From Vibrio splendidus (lineage in GTDB: Bacteria; Pseudomonadota; Gammaproteobacteria; Enterobacterales; Vibrionaceae): a DNA stretch of 64,000 nucleotides. Below, one piece after another: positions 37,281 to 46,500 of this stretch; position 1 is the stretch's first letter; every line of letters starts with the position of its first letter. The stretch spans positions 682,001-746,000 of the forward strand of contig NZ_AP025509.1 in the NCBI RefSeq assembly GCF_024347615.1, read 5' to 3'. The position numbers and the translations under genes are program-made. The notes beneath the pieces are model-generated. The model made no database searches and had not been told where the DNA came from. It was given only the letters and a program-made list of their open reading frames with translations.

Positions 37281-37781
37281 TTAGTCGTCCTCTGGCTCTT
37301 CCCCGTAAAAGGCTCTCAGCTTTTTTCTGAGTACCAAGAGGGCGGCCGTTTCAGCGAGTGCTTTTTCTTTGAGTCGTAAATCTTTCTTTAACTCTTTGAT
37401 TTCAAGTTTGTCAGCTTTCGCCTGCTTCTTTGCTTCAGCTTCCTGCTCTTTACTCGACTTAAACCCTTGCATACATTCGCTGCGCCAGCTTTGGATTTGT
37501 TCTGGAAAAAGACCTTTTTCACGACAATATTGGCTGAGTTCACTTTCTGTCATTGAGTAAGTTTCAGCGACAATGGCGAGTTTAGTTTGAGCAGACCACT
37601 GCTCTGATGAAGTGTTGCTATTTGGCACGGCGGCTCCTGAACGTCTGAGTTGCTGGCGCCAATGATACAGGGTTGCAGTGCTAATTCCTTCCTCTTCCGA
37701 CACTTCTTTAACTGACATCGAATAGGGAGGCAACAGCTTCTTCAATATAGCTTCTTTTCTTTCCATTGAGATACGAGACAC
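37281..37781 (-). CDS. IS3-family OrfA (helix-turn-helix DNA-binding protein)
   Basis: A 166-residue protein with two helix-turn-helix segments (VKEVSEEEGISTATLYHWRQQLR and SELSQYCREKGLFPEQIQSWR), then a lysine/glutamate-rich leucine zipper-like helix. It is longer than typical IS3 OrfA (about 100 residues), as in the IS-subgroup with a duplicated N-terminus. It binds the element ends and supplies the N-terminus of the fused transposase. Confidence 0.9.
   Translation of the reverse strand: MSRISMERKEAILKKLLPPYSMSVKEVSEEEGISTATLYHWRQQLRRSGAAVPNSNTSSEQWSAQTKLAIVAETYSMTESELSQYCREKGLFPEQIQSWRSECMQGFKSSKEQEAEAKKQAKADKLEIKELKKDLRLKEKALAETAALLVLRKKLRAFYGEEPEDD
37320..37326 (-). promoter_or_regulatory. 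A6G slippery heptamer for -1 programmed frameshifting
   Basis: AAAAAAG near the end of orfA is a classic slippery sequence. A -1 shift here enters a frame that stays open through the 37255-37280 gap and joins orfB. The OrfAB fusion is the active transposase in this family. Confidence 0.8.
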
Positions 37782-38522
37782 AATTACTCTTTATCGCCCA
37801 AACTGGTTAAATTTTAACAGTGACAACTACCCTGCCAGATAGGGCAACGTATGAAGTTAATGGGGATAGAAACAGCTCTAGATCTAGCAAATTTAAACCC
37901 TGAGCAAGCGAGGTGCTCTTTCAATGTAGAAATAGAACGAACCGTTCGTGAGTTGAATGGCCAACCTTGTAAAATTTGGGACGAATGCAGAGTGGACAAA
38001 CAACAGATATTTAGCACTCGCAGCGTCGGCAACCGAATAACATCACTTGAAGAGCTAAAGCAAGCTCTCGCCTTTCACGCTGCCACAGTAGCAAGAAAAG
38101 CACGTAACCAAAAAAGCTCATGCGCTATTCTCATGGCTTTTGCCAACACCTCGCCTTTCGATGATTTACCACAAAATTTCAAAGACACCTGCACATTTGA
38201 AGTTCCAACTAATGATACAAGTAAGTTGACTAAAGCAGTGACGTTGATGGCAACTAGACTGTTTAAACCAGGTGTCAGCTATTACAAGATTGGCGTAGGT
38301 GCGATGAATCTAGTATCCGATCGGCAGCGTCAACAGGACTTATTTTCAGAACCTGACAACCCAGCATTGATGCAAGCCATCGATAGACTCAATAACAAAC
38401 TGGGGCGAGATTCGATCTTCCTAGCCGCTCAGGGAACTACGCATGACTGGACTATGAAGCGTAACTTTTTATCCCCTCAATACACGACAAAGTTAAAAGA
38501 CCTACCGAGAGTGCTTTGCTAG

Positions 38523-38861
38523 TAAACAGTCTTAATACTAGAAACCAGTTTTTGGACAAAAGTGTGTCAGTTATTTCGCTAATTTAACAAACAATGAATT
38601 AACTCAAGTATGGGAACCTTTGACAAGCAAAAAGCAAAATGCGCCCCCATGAGCCCCATACCTATCAATCAACATGAATTACCAACGAAGGTATTACTAA
38701 TAGTTATATCTGAATGTAAGCCAGTATCACAAAATCCTGGCCAAACATAAGAAAAACGTCTATTCAGGAAAATGATGTAAACAACTTGTTTTCCGATTTC
38801 ATTGGCTGTTTGTAATGTCTATAAATGCTAAAGTTCGCATGAGTTATACGCTAATAAACAC
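38523..38861. other. Intergenic region with a copy of a TTGGACAAAAG-type repeat
   Basis: No gene. At 38552-38587 it contains TTGGACAAAAGTGTGTCAG and an AT-rich tail. This aligns over about 36 bases with 56805-56840 read on the minus strand. The rest shows nothing. Confidence 0.5.
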
Positions 38862-39788
38862 TTACTCTTTCGCATACTTACTCAGCCAATCAGAAATCAA
38901 GAAATCCAGTACTGCATCGCCTGTTCTGTTCTCAAAACTAAACAGGCTTTTACTACACCTAAACTGCTCATAATTTACATATGCTTCACGTAAAGATTTT
39001 TCTTTTATGCCTGAAAACTTCTTTTGATTAATATTTTCAATTTCCGCTAGAATCATATATACGAGCTCAAGAGTCTTATCACTTTCGGTGTCAAAAATAT
39101 TCCCAGAATGCTTCAATACTTCTGTAACCGCCCCTATGTCTCTTTCATATAAATGCAAAGAATCTGTAAAGTGTCGCTGATACCCAACTTCAACTCCTAT
39201 TTTTTGTGCCAAGTAACAATGTAAAACTTGAAACACAAAAAAGTTATATGGAACGCCCCAGTGGATATCATTAGACCTATTTGTAACAGTAAAGTCCAAA
39301 GCTCCATTTCTAATTTTTATCATTATTGATGTATTACATGGTATGTCCTTGGATGTTTTATTAATGAGGTCATCTGGGGAGTACATGTTAAGAATACATC
39401 GACGTGAATCAGGTGTGGTTTTTAGTTCTTTTATCACAAACTCAATCTGATCATAACCAAAGTGATTTCTTAGCCTATAGCCGTAAGCCCCATTGAGGCT
39501 CACTCCATCATCAGAGAAACTGTCATATGTTTTCAGATAGTAGTTCAATGTGTCTAAACTATTGAGTCCTCCAACAACCCAAGCAGCTTCAGCAATAGCA
39601 AAGAAAGGATTTAAAGCTCTCTTATTAAGAGTTAGTAAATTGAGTCTGCCAGGAGTCAATTCAAAAGCGACAGGGCCAAGATCATAGACCATTCCTACAC
39701 GAGAAGGAGTGGGTAAATTTACAGCTAAGCAGTCTTTGAGTGCATTTATGTATAAACGGTCACAACTATCACCTTGATATAGCTTCAC
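38862..39788 (-). CDS. Thymidylate synthase-family protein (dUMP methylase or hydroxymethylase)
   Basis: A 308-residue thymidylate synthase fold protein. C151 in DIPCNTS is the catalytic cysteine (PCH/PCN region), R129/R130 in DSRRC bind phosphate, and RSNDIHWGVPYNFF supplies R171, D174 and N182. N182 matches the Asn that selects uracil over cytosine in ThyA. Y214 in DSLHLYERD fits the sugar site. So the active site looks complete, yet it is divergent from chromosomal ThyA. It is the last gene of a four-gene operon, overlapping the MazG gene by four bases (ATGA). Whether the product is dTMP or a hydroxymethylated base is open. Confidence 0.82.
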   Translation of the reverse strand: MKLYQGDSCDRLYINALKDCLAVNLPTPSRVGMVYDLGPVAFELTPGRLNLLTLNKRALNPFFAIAEAAWVVGGLNSLDTLNYYLKTYDSFSDDGVSLNGAYGYRLRNHFGYDQIEFVIKELKTTPDSRRCILNMYSPDDLINKTSKDIPCNTSIMIKIRNGALDFTVTNRSNDIHWGVPYNFFVFQVLHCYLAQKIGVEVGYQRHFTDSLHLYERDIGAVTEVLKHSGNIFDTESDKTLELVYMILAEIENINQKKFSGIKEKSLREAYVNYEQFRCSKSLFSFENRTGDAVLDFLISDWLSKYAKE

Positions 39789-40129
39789 TCTAAGCCCCCA
39801 AATCTCTTTTGGTTTTTGGCGAGTTTATTCAAAAAACCTTTCTCTAAATCAACATCAAATTGATTAGCGATTTTTATCAGATAAATGAAAGTATCGACCA
39901 GCTCTTCATCCAAATCTGACTTAGAATCATCTAAGGATTTATCTCCTCGAACGATCTTTTTCGTTAAGTTGGAGAACTCTCCTAACTCACCAAGCATACA
40001 AACAATCAAATGTTCAAGTTCCTGAAGATTTGTTCCATCGATATCTGTATAGAATGGTTTACCCTTAATTGAGGTTTGTTTGTCGAATTGCTTTTGTCGT
40101 TGACATATTTCTTTCAAGGTAAGACTCAT
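39785..40129 (-). CDS. MazG-like nucleotide pyrophosphohydrolase
   Basis: A 114-residue all-helical MazG/dUTPase-fold protein. The metal motif is E48xxE51 in GELGEF and E76xxD79 in EELVDTFIYL, as in active family members. The family converts (d)NTPs to (d)NMPs and pyrophosphate; here it could make the dUMP or dCMP that a thymidylate synthase needs, or deplete dNTPs. Both ends overlap neighbouring genes by four bases, so translation of the operon is tightly coupled. Confidence 0.82.
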   Translation of the reverse strand: MSLTLKEICQRQKQFDKQTSIKGKPFYTDIDGTNLQELEHLIVCMLGELGEFSNLTKKIVRGDKSLDDSKSDLDEELVDTFIYLIKIANQFDVDLEKGFLNKLAKNQKRFGGLE

Positions 40130-41007
40130 TTGGCAAACTCCTCAGCTATAAGCTTTAAGTTGTTAGATATTGAGCTGCTCAATTCTTTGAGCTGATCATC
40201 ATGCGAGTGCTGTTTTCGAAATTCTTCTAACTGATTAATAGAACCTATGGTTATTTCTAACAATGAAATCAGCCGAGGTTTGTTTTCTTGAATCCATTCG
40301 CCTTCAACAAGTTCGAGAATATGTTGAATAGAAGTACTACTAAGCACTGTTTGGACTTCGGCCATTTGTTCAACATTTCGTATAAATGTAGGACGATCAT
40401 CCTTCATCATACTAAGAATCTGATATTGGCTCATCAAATCTAAGTTCGGTTTCTCCAAAGGATTAAAGTTTGGTACGTGATGAGCTCGACAAGCTAGAAT
40501 TACCAGTCGCACCTTAGTGAACGACAATGATGACCTGGCGATTTTTTCAATATTTAATCTAATTTCTTCTAAGTTAATCCTCAAGAACGTACTAACTTCT
40601 AGAGCTCTCAGGTACACATTGCAGTATAACGTTTCATCATCAAGGATGCTTTGAAACAGCATAAAAGAAGGAATGGGACTATCTCCAGAGCCCATTATGG
40701 TTTTTTGGTCAATCAATGAGTACAGTGCTCTATTACTAGATGGCTTTTCTTTGAGCTCACTAATAATATTATCTACACCATCAACCTTAAACTGCCCATG
40801 GTTAAAGTATAAGTTTTCTGGGCATTTATCAGCGTTCCACTGTTGCGCTTTTTCTTGCACATCAGACAGTGCATTCCTTACGAGGTCTTGGGCAGGAAGC
40901 TCATAGGACAACAACAAATTAATCTTATAACCGTTTGCTTCGATCGCAGCACAAGCATCACTTGCAACAGTTTCAAGAGATGCTGTTTGTTTATATTCTA
41001 GTTCCAA
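40126..41007 (-). CDS. Divergent thymidylate synthase-like protein lacking the catalytic cysteine
   Basis: A 293-residue protein whose middle third aligns by eye with thymidylate synthase. Matching elements are SNRALY (R93, phosphate site), SPIPSFMLFQ (PCHxxxQF position, with S114 in place of Cys), LYCNVYLRALEVSTFLRINLEEI (R134 and N145) and AHH (H176). Loss of the catalytic cysteine suggests a regulatory partner or a different chemistry. The C-terminal 110 residues are helical and unrecognised. The start is TTG, eight bases after GAGG. It lies six bases after the metallophosphoesterase gene. The family assignment is my inference. Confidence 0.62.
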   Translation of the reverse strand: MELEYKQTASLETVASDACAAIEANGYKINLLLSYELPAQDLVRNALSDVQEKAQQWNADKCPENLYFNHGQFKVDGVDNIISELKEKPSSNRALYSLIDQKTIMGSGDSPIPSFMLFQSILDDETLYCNVYLRALEVSTFLRINLEEIRLNIEKIARSSLSFTKVRLVILACRAHHVPNFNPLEKPNLDLMSQYQILSMMKDDRPTFIRNVEQMAEVQTVLSSTSIQHILELVEGEWIQENKPRLISLLEITIGSINQLEEFRKQHSHDDQLKELSSSISNNLKLIAEEFAK

Positions 41008-41013
41008 AATAGT

Positions 41014-41799
41014 TTACCTCGTTAACCTCATAATCTTTACTCCTCTTCTCGCTTTTTCAAAGACAAAGCTATCAATTAATACTTCATCATTTGTAACCTT
41101 GTAGTGATTAAACGCATTCAAATAACCCGACTGTTCAAAGTTTCCACTTCGTGCTGAAATTACAGGGGTAGAACTCTTTCCTAAGTGGTAAAGTTGCTCT
41201 GTATGCTGATGTCCATGAAGTGCTAAACAGAATCTATTTTTCTCAATAAACTGAACTAAATCATAACCATTCCTAATTGCAGATGTATCACCGTCAAACT
41301 GGTTAAGAATATGATGATGAAAAACGAGAATTTTTTTCATATCACTATACTCTGATAGATCCACATCAAAGCAGCGGTCATCCACCAATCCAAAAGTGTG
41401 ATTTAGATGATAAGAGCTATTCAATACCACGAAAAGTATGTCTTGGATGGCTATAACTTTATAAGTATCATTGCTGAAATCTAAACTGTGATCACGTCTA
41501 AGCCCATATACAAACCTGTCAAACGCTTGAAAACCGCCATCAACAATGTCGTGATTACCAGGGCAAACACACAAGTTTTCCTTATTTACTTTGCCAAGAG
41601 ACATTAGATTACCAACAAAAGTAGAGGCTATTTCATAGCCACAAGCCTGCCCTTTTATCGTTATGTCGCCGCTGATAACGACAATTGGGTTATCTGTATT
41701 TTCTAAAATATACGTGGACAAAGCTTCAGAAAGCTCTCTTTCATTAAATGGAGCTTGTGCATCTCCGAAGTGTAAATCTGATAAGTGAATAATTTCCAT
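41014..41799 (-). CDS. Calcineurin-like metallophosphoesterase (first gene of nucleotide operon)
   Basis: A 261-residue protein with all five calcineurin-like motifs: SDLHFG (D8, H10), SGDIT (D45), PGNHD (N82, H83), FHHH (161-163) and LHGHQHT (H195, H197). These bind two metal ions. Family members are phosphodiesterases on cyclic nucleotides, dNTP analogues or nucleic acids. Its position as first gene of the ThyA-like/MazG operon suggests a nucleotide substrate. The start ATG has AGGAG ten bases upstream. Confidence 0.83.
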   Translation of the reverse strand: MEIIHLSDLHFGDAQAPFNERELSEALSTYILENTDNPIVVISGDITIKGQACGYEIASTFVGNLMSLGKVNKENLCVCPGNHDIVDGGFQAFDRFVYGLRRDHSLDFSNDTYKVIAIQDILFVVLNSSYHLNHTFGLVDDRCFDVDLSEYSDMKKILVFHHHILNQFDGDTSAIRNGYDLVQFIEKNRFCLALHGHQHTEQLYHLGKSSTPVISARSGNFEQSGYLNAFNHYKVTNDEVLIDSFVFEKARRGVKIMRLTR

Positions 41800-42135
41800 T
41801 GTACTAAACTCCTGATTTTATGGAAATAGTATCATATTTAATTGTGTGATATGCAATTATGCGCTCTCAAACGTATCAACTAAAGTTTTAGGGTTACTTA
41901 ATTAACAAGCGAATATATTAGACTGTGAGGTATACGTTTTAGTAGGGAAAACACACATTAACAGGATGTAAATGGATAAAAGGGCTTACACCGATTGGGC
42001 CACTTTTGATGTAAATAGTGCCACTGGTCATGAATCAGACTACCGTGATCTTGAATAAAAATCGTATTGCTACCAGGTTCGTATGAACTAAACCATTAAG
42101 GTACACTATAAAAAACGAATTGATCACGAGTAGTC
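41800..42135. other. Intergenic region between divergent nucleotide operon and KAP gene
   Basis: No gene. It should hold the divergent promoters. The stretch 41990-42065 (with GGGCCACTTTTGATG and GTGCCACTGGTCATGAATC) has the look of a mobile-element terminal remnant, but I could not tie it to an element. Confidence 0.4.
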
Positions 42136-43998
42136 ATGACAAGTAAAACAACTCTACAAATCATTGAACAATTAAAAGAATCTAGTCACCCTCCTATAAT
42201 TCTGCTTGATGGAGCTTGGGGTATCGGGAAAACTCACTTAATCGAGAATGAACTACGCCCATTAATCGAATCCGCCCCTAGAGAGTTCGGTGACTATCAC
42301 TACATTTCAGCTTTTGGTATCAAAAGTGTCACGGAGTTCCAAGATCAGATCGTCTCTCTTTACATATCTAATCAAGAGGAAGGGTCTAAATATTTGAATG
42401 GGTTAACAGGTCTTAGTGGCAAGCTTGCAAGAATATGTGGCGCAGATTCTAGTGAAGCAGGATTAATTCAAGGCGTTATATCTGGTACTACAGGATTTCT
42501 ACGCCAAAAAGCCATTCAAAATATGAACAATATGACTCTTATAGTCGATGACTTAGAAAGGTTGACTGATAAGAAGCTGATCGCCGAAATTATGGGAACC
42601 TGTTTACGATTTGCGGAACACAACAAAATAAAAATTATTGCTGTTGCAAACGCAACAGCATTTAAAGATAAGACGAAAGTTGAGAAGTCTTTCAGTGATG
42701 TAATCAAACTCACTCGAACTAACGAAGAACTATTAACCATTATTACTGATATTTATAATGGCCAATTGGAACCAATGATTAAAGAAAACTTGTTCAAAGC
42801 ACTCTTCCTTGCACAAAACCAAAAAATAGATATCTATAACTTACGAGTGCTTCAACGAGCGATAAACCGAATCATTAAACTAGTCGCAATAATTATCAAA
42901 ATCGAAGGGATCGATAAAAGGAGGTGTACCGAAATATTAACTCAACATATTGTTCTTATTACACTCTATTGCTACTCAAACAAGTGCGATCTGGATACTT
43001 TTACATCAATACTTAGAAGTAAAGAAAAGTGGCAATCTTATCGAATAACTGAAGCCAAAGCAAAACGTAATGGTGACAGCAGTAAGGTAGAAGAACTAAC
43101 GAAAGATGATCAACAGCAACAAGCTTTGTTCAACCAGCTGACTTCCCTACTTAATGGTTTGTCTTGTACCGAGCACTTGGCTGAATATTGCTTTACTAAC
43201 CTTATACCAGATCTTAGCGAACTTGAGTTTATAGAGCGCTTTCAATTACCAAGGTTAGCAAACCCAATAGATATATTTAAAACACATACCTTTTATAGTT
43301 TTTCTTCTGAAGAGGAGTTTGAAGAAGGCGTTGAGCAATTAGAGCTCCTACTCTTTACAGTTACCAAAGCCAATTGGTCAGATTGGATAACTTGTTGTGA
43401 TACCTACATATTCATGCATGAGCAAGGGTATTTTGAAGGCACAAACATTGAAGAGCTTAGTAAAAGGCTAGTAAACAGACTATTAAATACAGACACCATT
43501 GACCTAGATACAATTAACCAACATCGCTACCCTACCAGGAGCTACTCCTCAAATAGCTTTAACACCCCTTTTTTTAATAAGGCAATCGAGGAGATTACTG
43601 AACGCTCTCGACTTAAACAACGCGAAGACATTACAGGTAGCTTCCTAACAGACTGGCGAAAAACCATCTACATGCCTCAAAGCAACATTGAGCATCAGCC
43701 ATTTTTTCATAACATAGATAGCAATAGACTGGCTGAAGCAATTATACAGTGGAAACCCATGGAAATTGCTGAATTCACAGGGTTCATGATAAATAGGTAC
43801 CGTGTAGTTAATAATCCAGAAAAAGATCAATTAGAGCTGCCAGTTCTGAGGCTGCTTTCTAGTCAGTTGAGCCAATATAGGGATAATATTCAAGGACAGC
43901 ATCGGCTGCAAAAAGGTGTGCTTAATGAGCTGGTAAATGGACTTAAAATCGCCACTAATATAATTGAAGAAAGACATGGGAAAGAGAATCCACATTAG
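42136..43998 (+). CDS. KAP-family P-loop NTPase
   Basis: A 620-residue protein. Walker A is GAWGIGKT (26-33) and Walker B is MTLIVDDLER (133-142), the KAP pattern with DDLER. The long C-terminal part is helical and rich in charged residues, without clear membrane helices, so it is probably cytoplasmic. KAP-like NTPases are repeated in bacterial defence islands, mostly as single genes. The function of this one is unknown. No partner gene is close: the next gene is 560 bases away and convergent. The ribosome site is weak (GAG). Confidence 0.78.
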   Translation: MTSKTTLQIIEQLKESSHPPIILLDGAWGIGKTHLIENELRPLIESAPREFGDYHYISAFGIKSVTEFQDQIVSLYISNQEEGSKYLNGLTGLSGKLARICGADSSEAGLIQGVISGTTGFLRQKAIQNMNNMTLIVDDLERLTDKKLIAEIMGTCLRFAEHNKIKIIAVANATAFKDKTKVEKSFSDVIKLTRTNEELLTIITDIYNGQLEPMIKENLFKALFLAQNQKIDIYNLRVLQRAINRIIKLVAIIIKIEGIDKRRCTEILTQHIVLITLYCYSNKCDLDTFTSILRSKEKWQSYRITEAKAKRNGDSSKVEELTKDDQQQQALFNQLTSLLNGLSCTEHLAEYCFTNLIPDLSELEFIERFQLPRLANPIDIFKTHTFYSFSSEEEFEEGVEQLELLLFTVTKANWSDWITCCDTYIFMHEQGYFEGTNIEELSKRLVNRLLNTDTIDLDTINQHRYPTRSYSSNSFNTPFFNKAIEEITERSRLKQREDITGSFLTDWRKTIYMPQSNIEHQPFFHNIDSNRLAEAIIQWKPMEIAEFTGFMINRYRVVNNPEKDQLELPVLRLLSSQLSQYRDNIQGQHRLQKGVLNELVNGLKIATNIIEERHGKENPH

Positions 43999-44556
43999 CC
44001 GTCTGATCCATGGCTAGCCACTGCTACTAAAAGAGATAATAAGGGAAGGATTCCGAATTATATAGGGGGTCGCTATGTCAGAAAACCTATGCTCCCCCCC
44101 TCCGATTTAGAGCAGGAAGGAAGTTTGATTCAATAGAAATTTTCACTCCCGAGCACTGGTTATTCTATGCGATTTGCTATTAGTAACAGCCTTATCTTGG
44201 CCAAACTATAACACCAGACATATTCCTTGTTGTTCAGCGTCTGGCTGAATAGAGTCACTTAGCCCTTCTCCTCATGGGTACTTCAAGATTAAATCTAAAA
44301 TCATGGACTTTAGCTAACAATACAAGAATTCGTAGACACAATCTTGGACAACATAGTTAAGGCAAATCATCTTTAGAATTTTCATATATAGAACCCCGCC
44401 CCCTTCTCTATATGAAGGGAAAATATGGGAAAGAAAGTACCTAACATTCTTAAGACTTACCACCAGGTATAGTAGGATGACAAAAAATGAAGTACGCCGC
44501 GAGACTCACCAAATTCATGGCCAAATATTCACCTAGTTTGCCACTATGACACCCCC
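43999..44556. other. Intergenic region between convergent KAP and NYN genes
   Basis: About 560 bases with no gene. A weak inverted repeat (CATATATAGAA with TTCTCTATATG around a C-rich loop, 44385-44420) could be a terminator. Two C-runs are present. Nothing else is seen. Confidence 0.4.
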
Positions 44557-45276
44557 CTAGTTTTGTTTCTTTGACCGCTTTTTGTCTCTCACCCACAGTA
44601 CAGAACCGTTCATTTTTTTCATTTCAAATAGATCAATTGCCACAAACAGATCGCTTAGTTTTTTGAACCCGTAATTCCGTTGGTCAAATGAGGCATGATT
44701 AGATATATGGTTGCCAATTGGCCCCAAACTAGCCCATCCATTCTCCTCTTCAGTTGCCTCTACTGCTTGGCGCAGTAGATTCATTAAACGTGTATCTCTA
44801 TGTAGTTGCTTGTCTTTTACTACTGGATGACGAGCCTCTTTGGGGTCGTCATCAAGATACAAGAACTTAGAACAACTATTAACAAATGGCGACGGAGCCT
44901 TTCTTTCTCCAAATCCAATAACGGTCTTACCATCTGCAAGTGTTCGAGTAACCAAAGGCGTGAAGTCGCAATCAGATGAAACCAAACAAATTACATCAAT
45001 ATCCTTGGTATATAAGACATCCATAACATCAATGACTAATGCCATATCTGTCGCGTTCTTACCTTTTGTCAAATCAAACTGCTGAATTGGCTGAATCGCA
45101 TATTCGTGTAGAACATCTTCCCATGCCTTAAGGTTCTGGTTTTTCCAGTTGCCATATGCCTTCCGAATATTAACAACTCCATAACGAGCGAGCTCAGACA
45201 GGATTTTATCTATCTTTTTTGCTGGAGCGTTATCGGCATCGATGAAAAGGCCAATTTTTTCTTTTTCTTCTTTCAT
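44557..45276 (-). CDS. NYN-domain RNase-like protein with C-terminal LOTUS/OST-HTH domain
   Basis: A 239-residue protein. The NYN (PIN-like) domain has GLFIDADNAP (D13, D15), NATDMALVIDVMD and SSDCDFTPL, the acidic residues of the nuclease site. The C-terminal about 80 residues (GWASLGPIGNHI, then YGFKKLSDLF) form an OST-HTH/LOTUS RNA-binding domain. Such proteins are predicted metal-dependent RNases. The start ATG has AGGAT eight bases upstream. It follows the HTH protein gene by about 57 bases on the same strand, so the two may be co-transcribed. Confidence 0.85.
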   Translation of the reverse strand: MKEEKEKIGLFIDADNAPAKKIDKILSELARYGVVNIRKAYGNWKNQNLKAWEDVLHEYAIQPIQQFDLTKGKNATDMALVIDVMDVLYTKDIDVICLVSSDCDFTPLVTRTLADGKTVIGFGERKAPSPFVNSCSKFLYLDDDPKEARHPVVKDKQLHRDTRLMNLLRQAVEATEEENGWASLGPIGNHISNHASFDQRNYGFKKLSDLFVAIDLFEMKKMNGSVLWVRDKKRSKKQN

Positions 45277-45333
45277 TTTATTATCCTAGCTATTTGAAGT
45301 TATATAACCCTTTGCTCATCCTAGACTTGGTTA

Positions 45334-46446
45334 TTAAACCAGCACGTAAGCTCCAGGAATATGCCCTCCAGCTTTAGCTATGTTTTGCTTAAGTTCGTAG
45401 AGGTTATCTTGCTCTAAACCTTGCCATTTCCTAAGTTCTTCTATCTGTCGAAACAAATCCAAAGTATTAACATTCTTAATCACTGCTATTCGATCACGTT
45501 CGCCAACGGCGGCATCGTAGTTACACCATTCGAAACCCTCGGGGATAGTAGATTCATGAGAAAGGTCTAATGGCTCTAAGTTACCGTGAGACATGTGAAT
45601 CAATAAGTGATAGTTCATATTCTCACTCAAATACACCTCTACACGTACAGTGTTCCAATGATCCAATTTTGGCAGGTCACGTATGGATGGAAGGTAATCA
45701 CTAATTAGACTGATTAACTCTTTCCCCACTAATTCGTTCGCTGGCCCATCATGCATTAGATTTTCTGGCATAAATGCAGCTATTCGCTTTCCAGTTAGAA
45801 CAATAGGTGTTTTTGGTACAATAAGGTCAAGTCCATGATTGGTTTCACTACCAAATTGAAACTCGTCAAGCGCCCCGTTGAGTGACCACAATTGCCTCAA
45901 AACATGAAACGTCCCTTTGTCTGAACTCTGAAAACCATATGACTTAGTAATCGAAGAAAGTTGCTCAATGGAGGAACTCGTTACCTTTCTATTGAATTCA
46001 ATATCTTTACAAACTTTCGCAAATTCATCGGACTTTACTAATTGGTTTACACTTCCAATCTGGTCATCTCTAGATGCCGATTCAAAACAACACTTATTAA
46101 GAACCTCATCAATAACACGGGGGGTAGACATGTATTGATAAACGTCACGCTGAAATCGATTCAAAGTTACAGGTATGTACTGCTCAAAGAACGACTCTAA
46201 GCTATCGTACAACTCTGCGAGCTCAAATCGACCAGGATCTCTTTTAGGTGACCCACACAAATCAATAATTTGCCTTATTTGGTTAGGCGTAACTTTAAGA
46301 GGTTTCTGTAAATTTTTGAGTTCGCTCAACCTTGATTCTGGAATACCAAAATCTTGCGCGAGATCTTTCTGCTTCTTACCCAAATTTTCGTAAAATGCAA
46401 TAGCATGATTAATCCACCTAATGGACTCTTCTTTAGTCATGTTCAT
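45334..46446 (-). CDS. Helix-turn-helix protein of unknown function
   Basis: A 370-residue protein. The N-terminal about 65 residues contain an XRE-like helix-turn-helix (KQKDLAQDFGIPESRLSELKN). The rest is not recognised; a central beta-rich domain and a C-terminal helix are likely. The start ATG has AGAGGAAG eight bases upstream. The promoter side contains repeated GTAATTA/GTAATTT motifs that could be its operator. It may be a regulator of the island or of the NYN gene downstream. Confidence 0.65.
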   Translation of the reverse strand: MNMTKEESIRWINHAIAFYENLGKKQKDLAQDFGIPESRLSELKNLQKPLKVTPNQIRQIIDLCGSPKRDPGRFELAELYDSLESFFEQYIPVTLNRFQRDVYQYMSTPRVIDEVLNKCCFESASRDDQIGSVNQLVKSDEFAKVCKDIEFNRKVTSSSIEQLSSITKSYGFQSSDKGTFHVLRQLWSLNGALDEFQFGSETNHGLDLIVPKTPIVLTGKRIAAFMPENLMHDGPANELVGKELISLISDYLPSIRDLPKLDHWNTVRVEVYLSENMNYHLLIHMSHGNLEPLDLSHESTIPEGFEWCNYDAAVGERDRIAVIKNVNTLDLFRQIEELRKWQGLEQDNLYELKQNIAKAGGHIPGAYVLV

Positions 46447-46500
46447 ATTTAGACTTCCTCTTAATTTGTTGTAAGCAGACTATCACCAACAACAAAAACT

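Larger units (their letters stand above)
36208..37844 (-). mobile_element. IS3-family insertion sequence in umuC
   Basis: A 1637-bp element with imperfect 24-bp terminal inverted repeats (16 of 24 identical; inner part GGTAGTTGTCA is perfect). It is flanked by the 4-bp target duplication CAAC (36204-36207 and 37845-37848). It carries orfA and orfB in different frames, linked by a slippery sequence. It looks intact. Confidence 0.92.
35628..38522 (+). pseudogene. umuC: umuC (DNA polymerase V catalytic subunit) split by an IS3-family element
   Basis: The N-terminal part (35628-36207) encodes the Y-family active site, including DCNAMYVACEQVF and SIDECFLDIS, and runs to GRRLTQ. The C-terminal part (37845-38522) restarts at QRMKLMGIETALDLA and keeps the little-finger and C-terminal regions. 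Joining them across one copy of CAAC restores an unbroken frame, so the gene was intact before the insertion and the hit looks recent. The ATG at 37851 could allow a truncated product but lacks the catalytic part. The polymerase is inactive. Confidence 0.93.

Noticed and set aside
41990..42065. Mobile-element end in front of the KAP gene
   Set aside because: The sequence looks like transposon-terminal DNA, but I found no inverted partner, transposase or duplication to support it.
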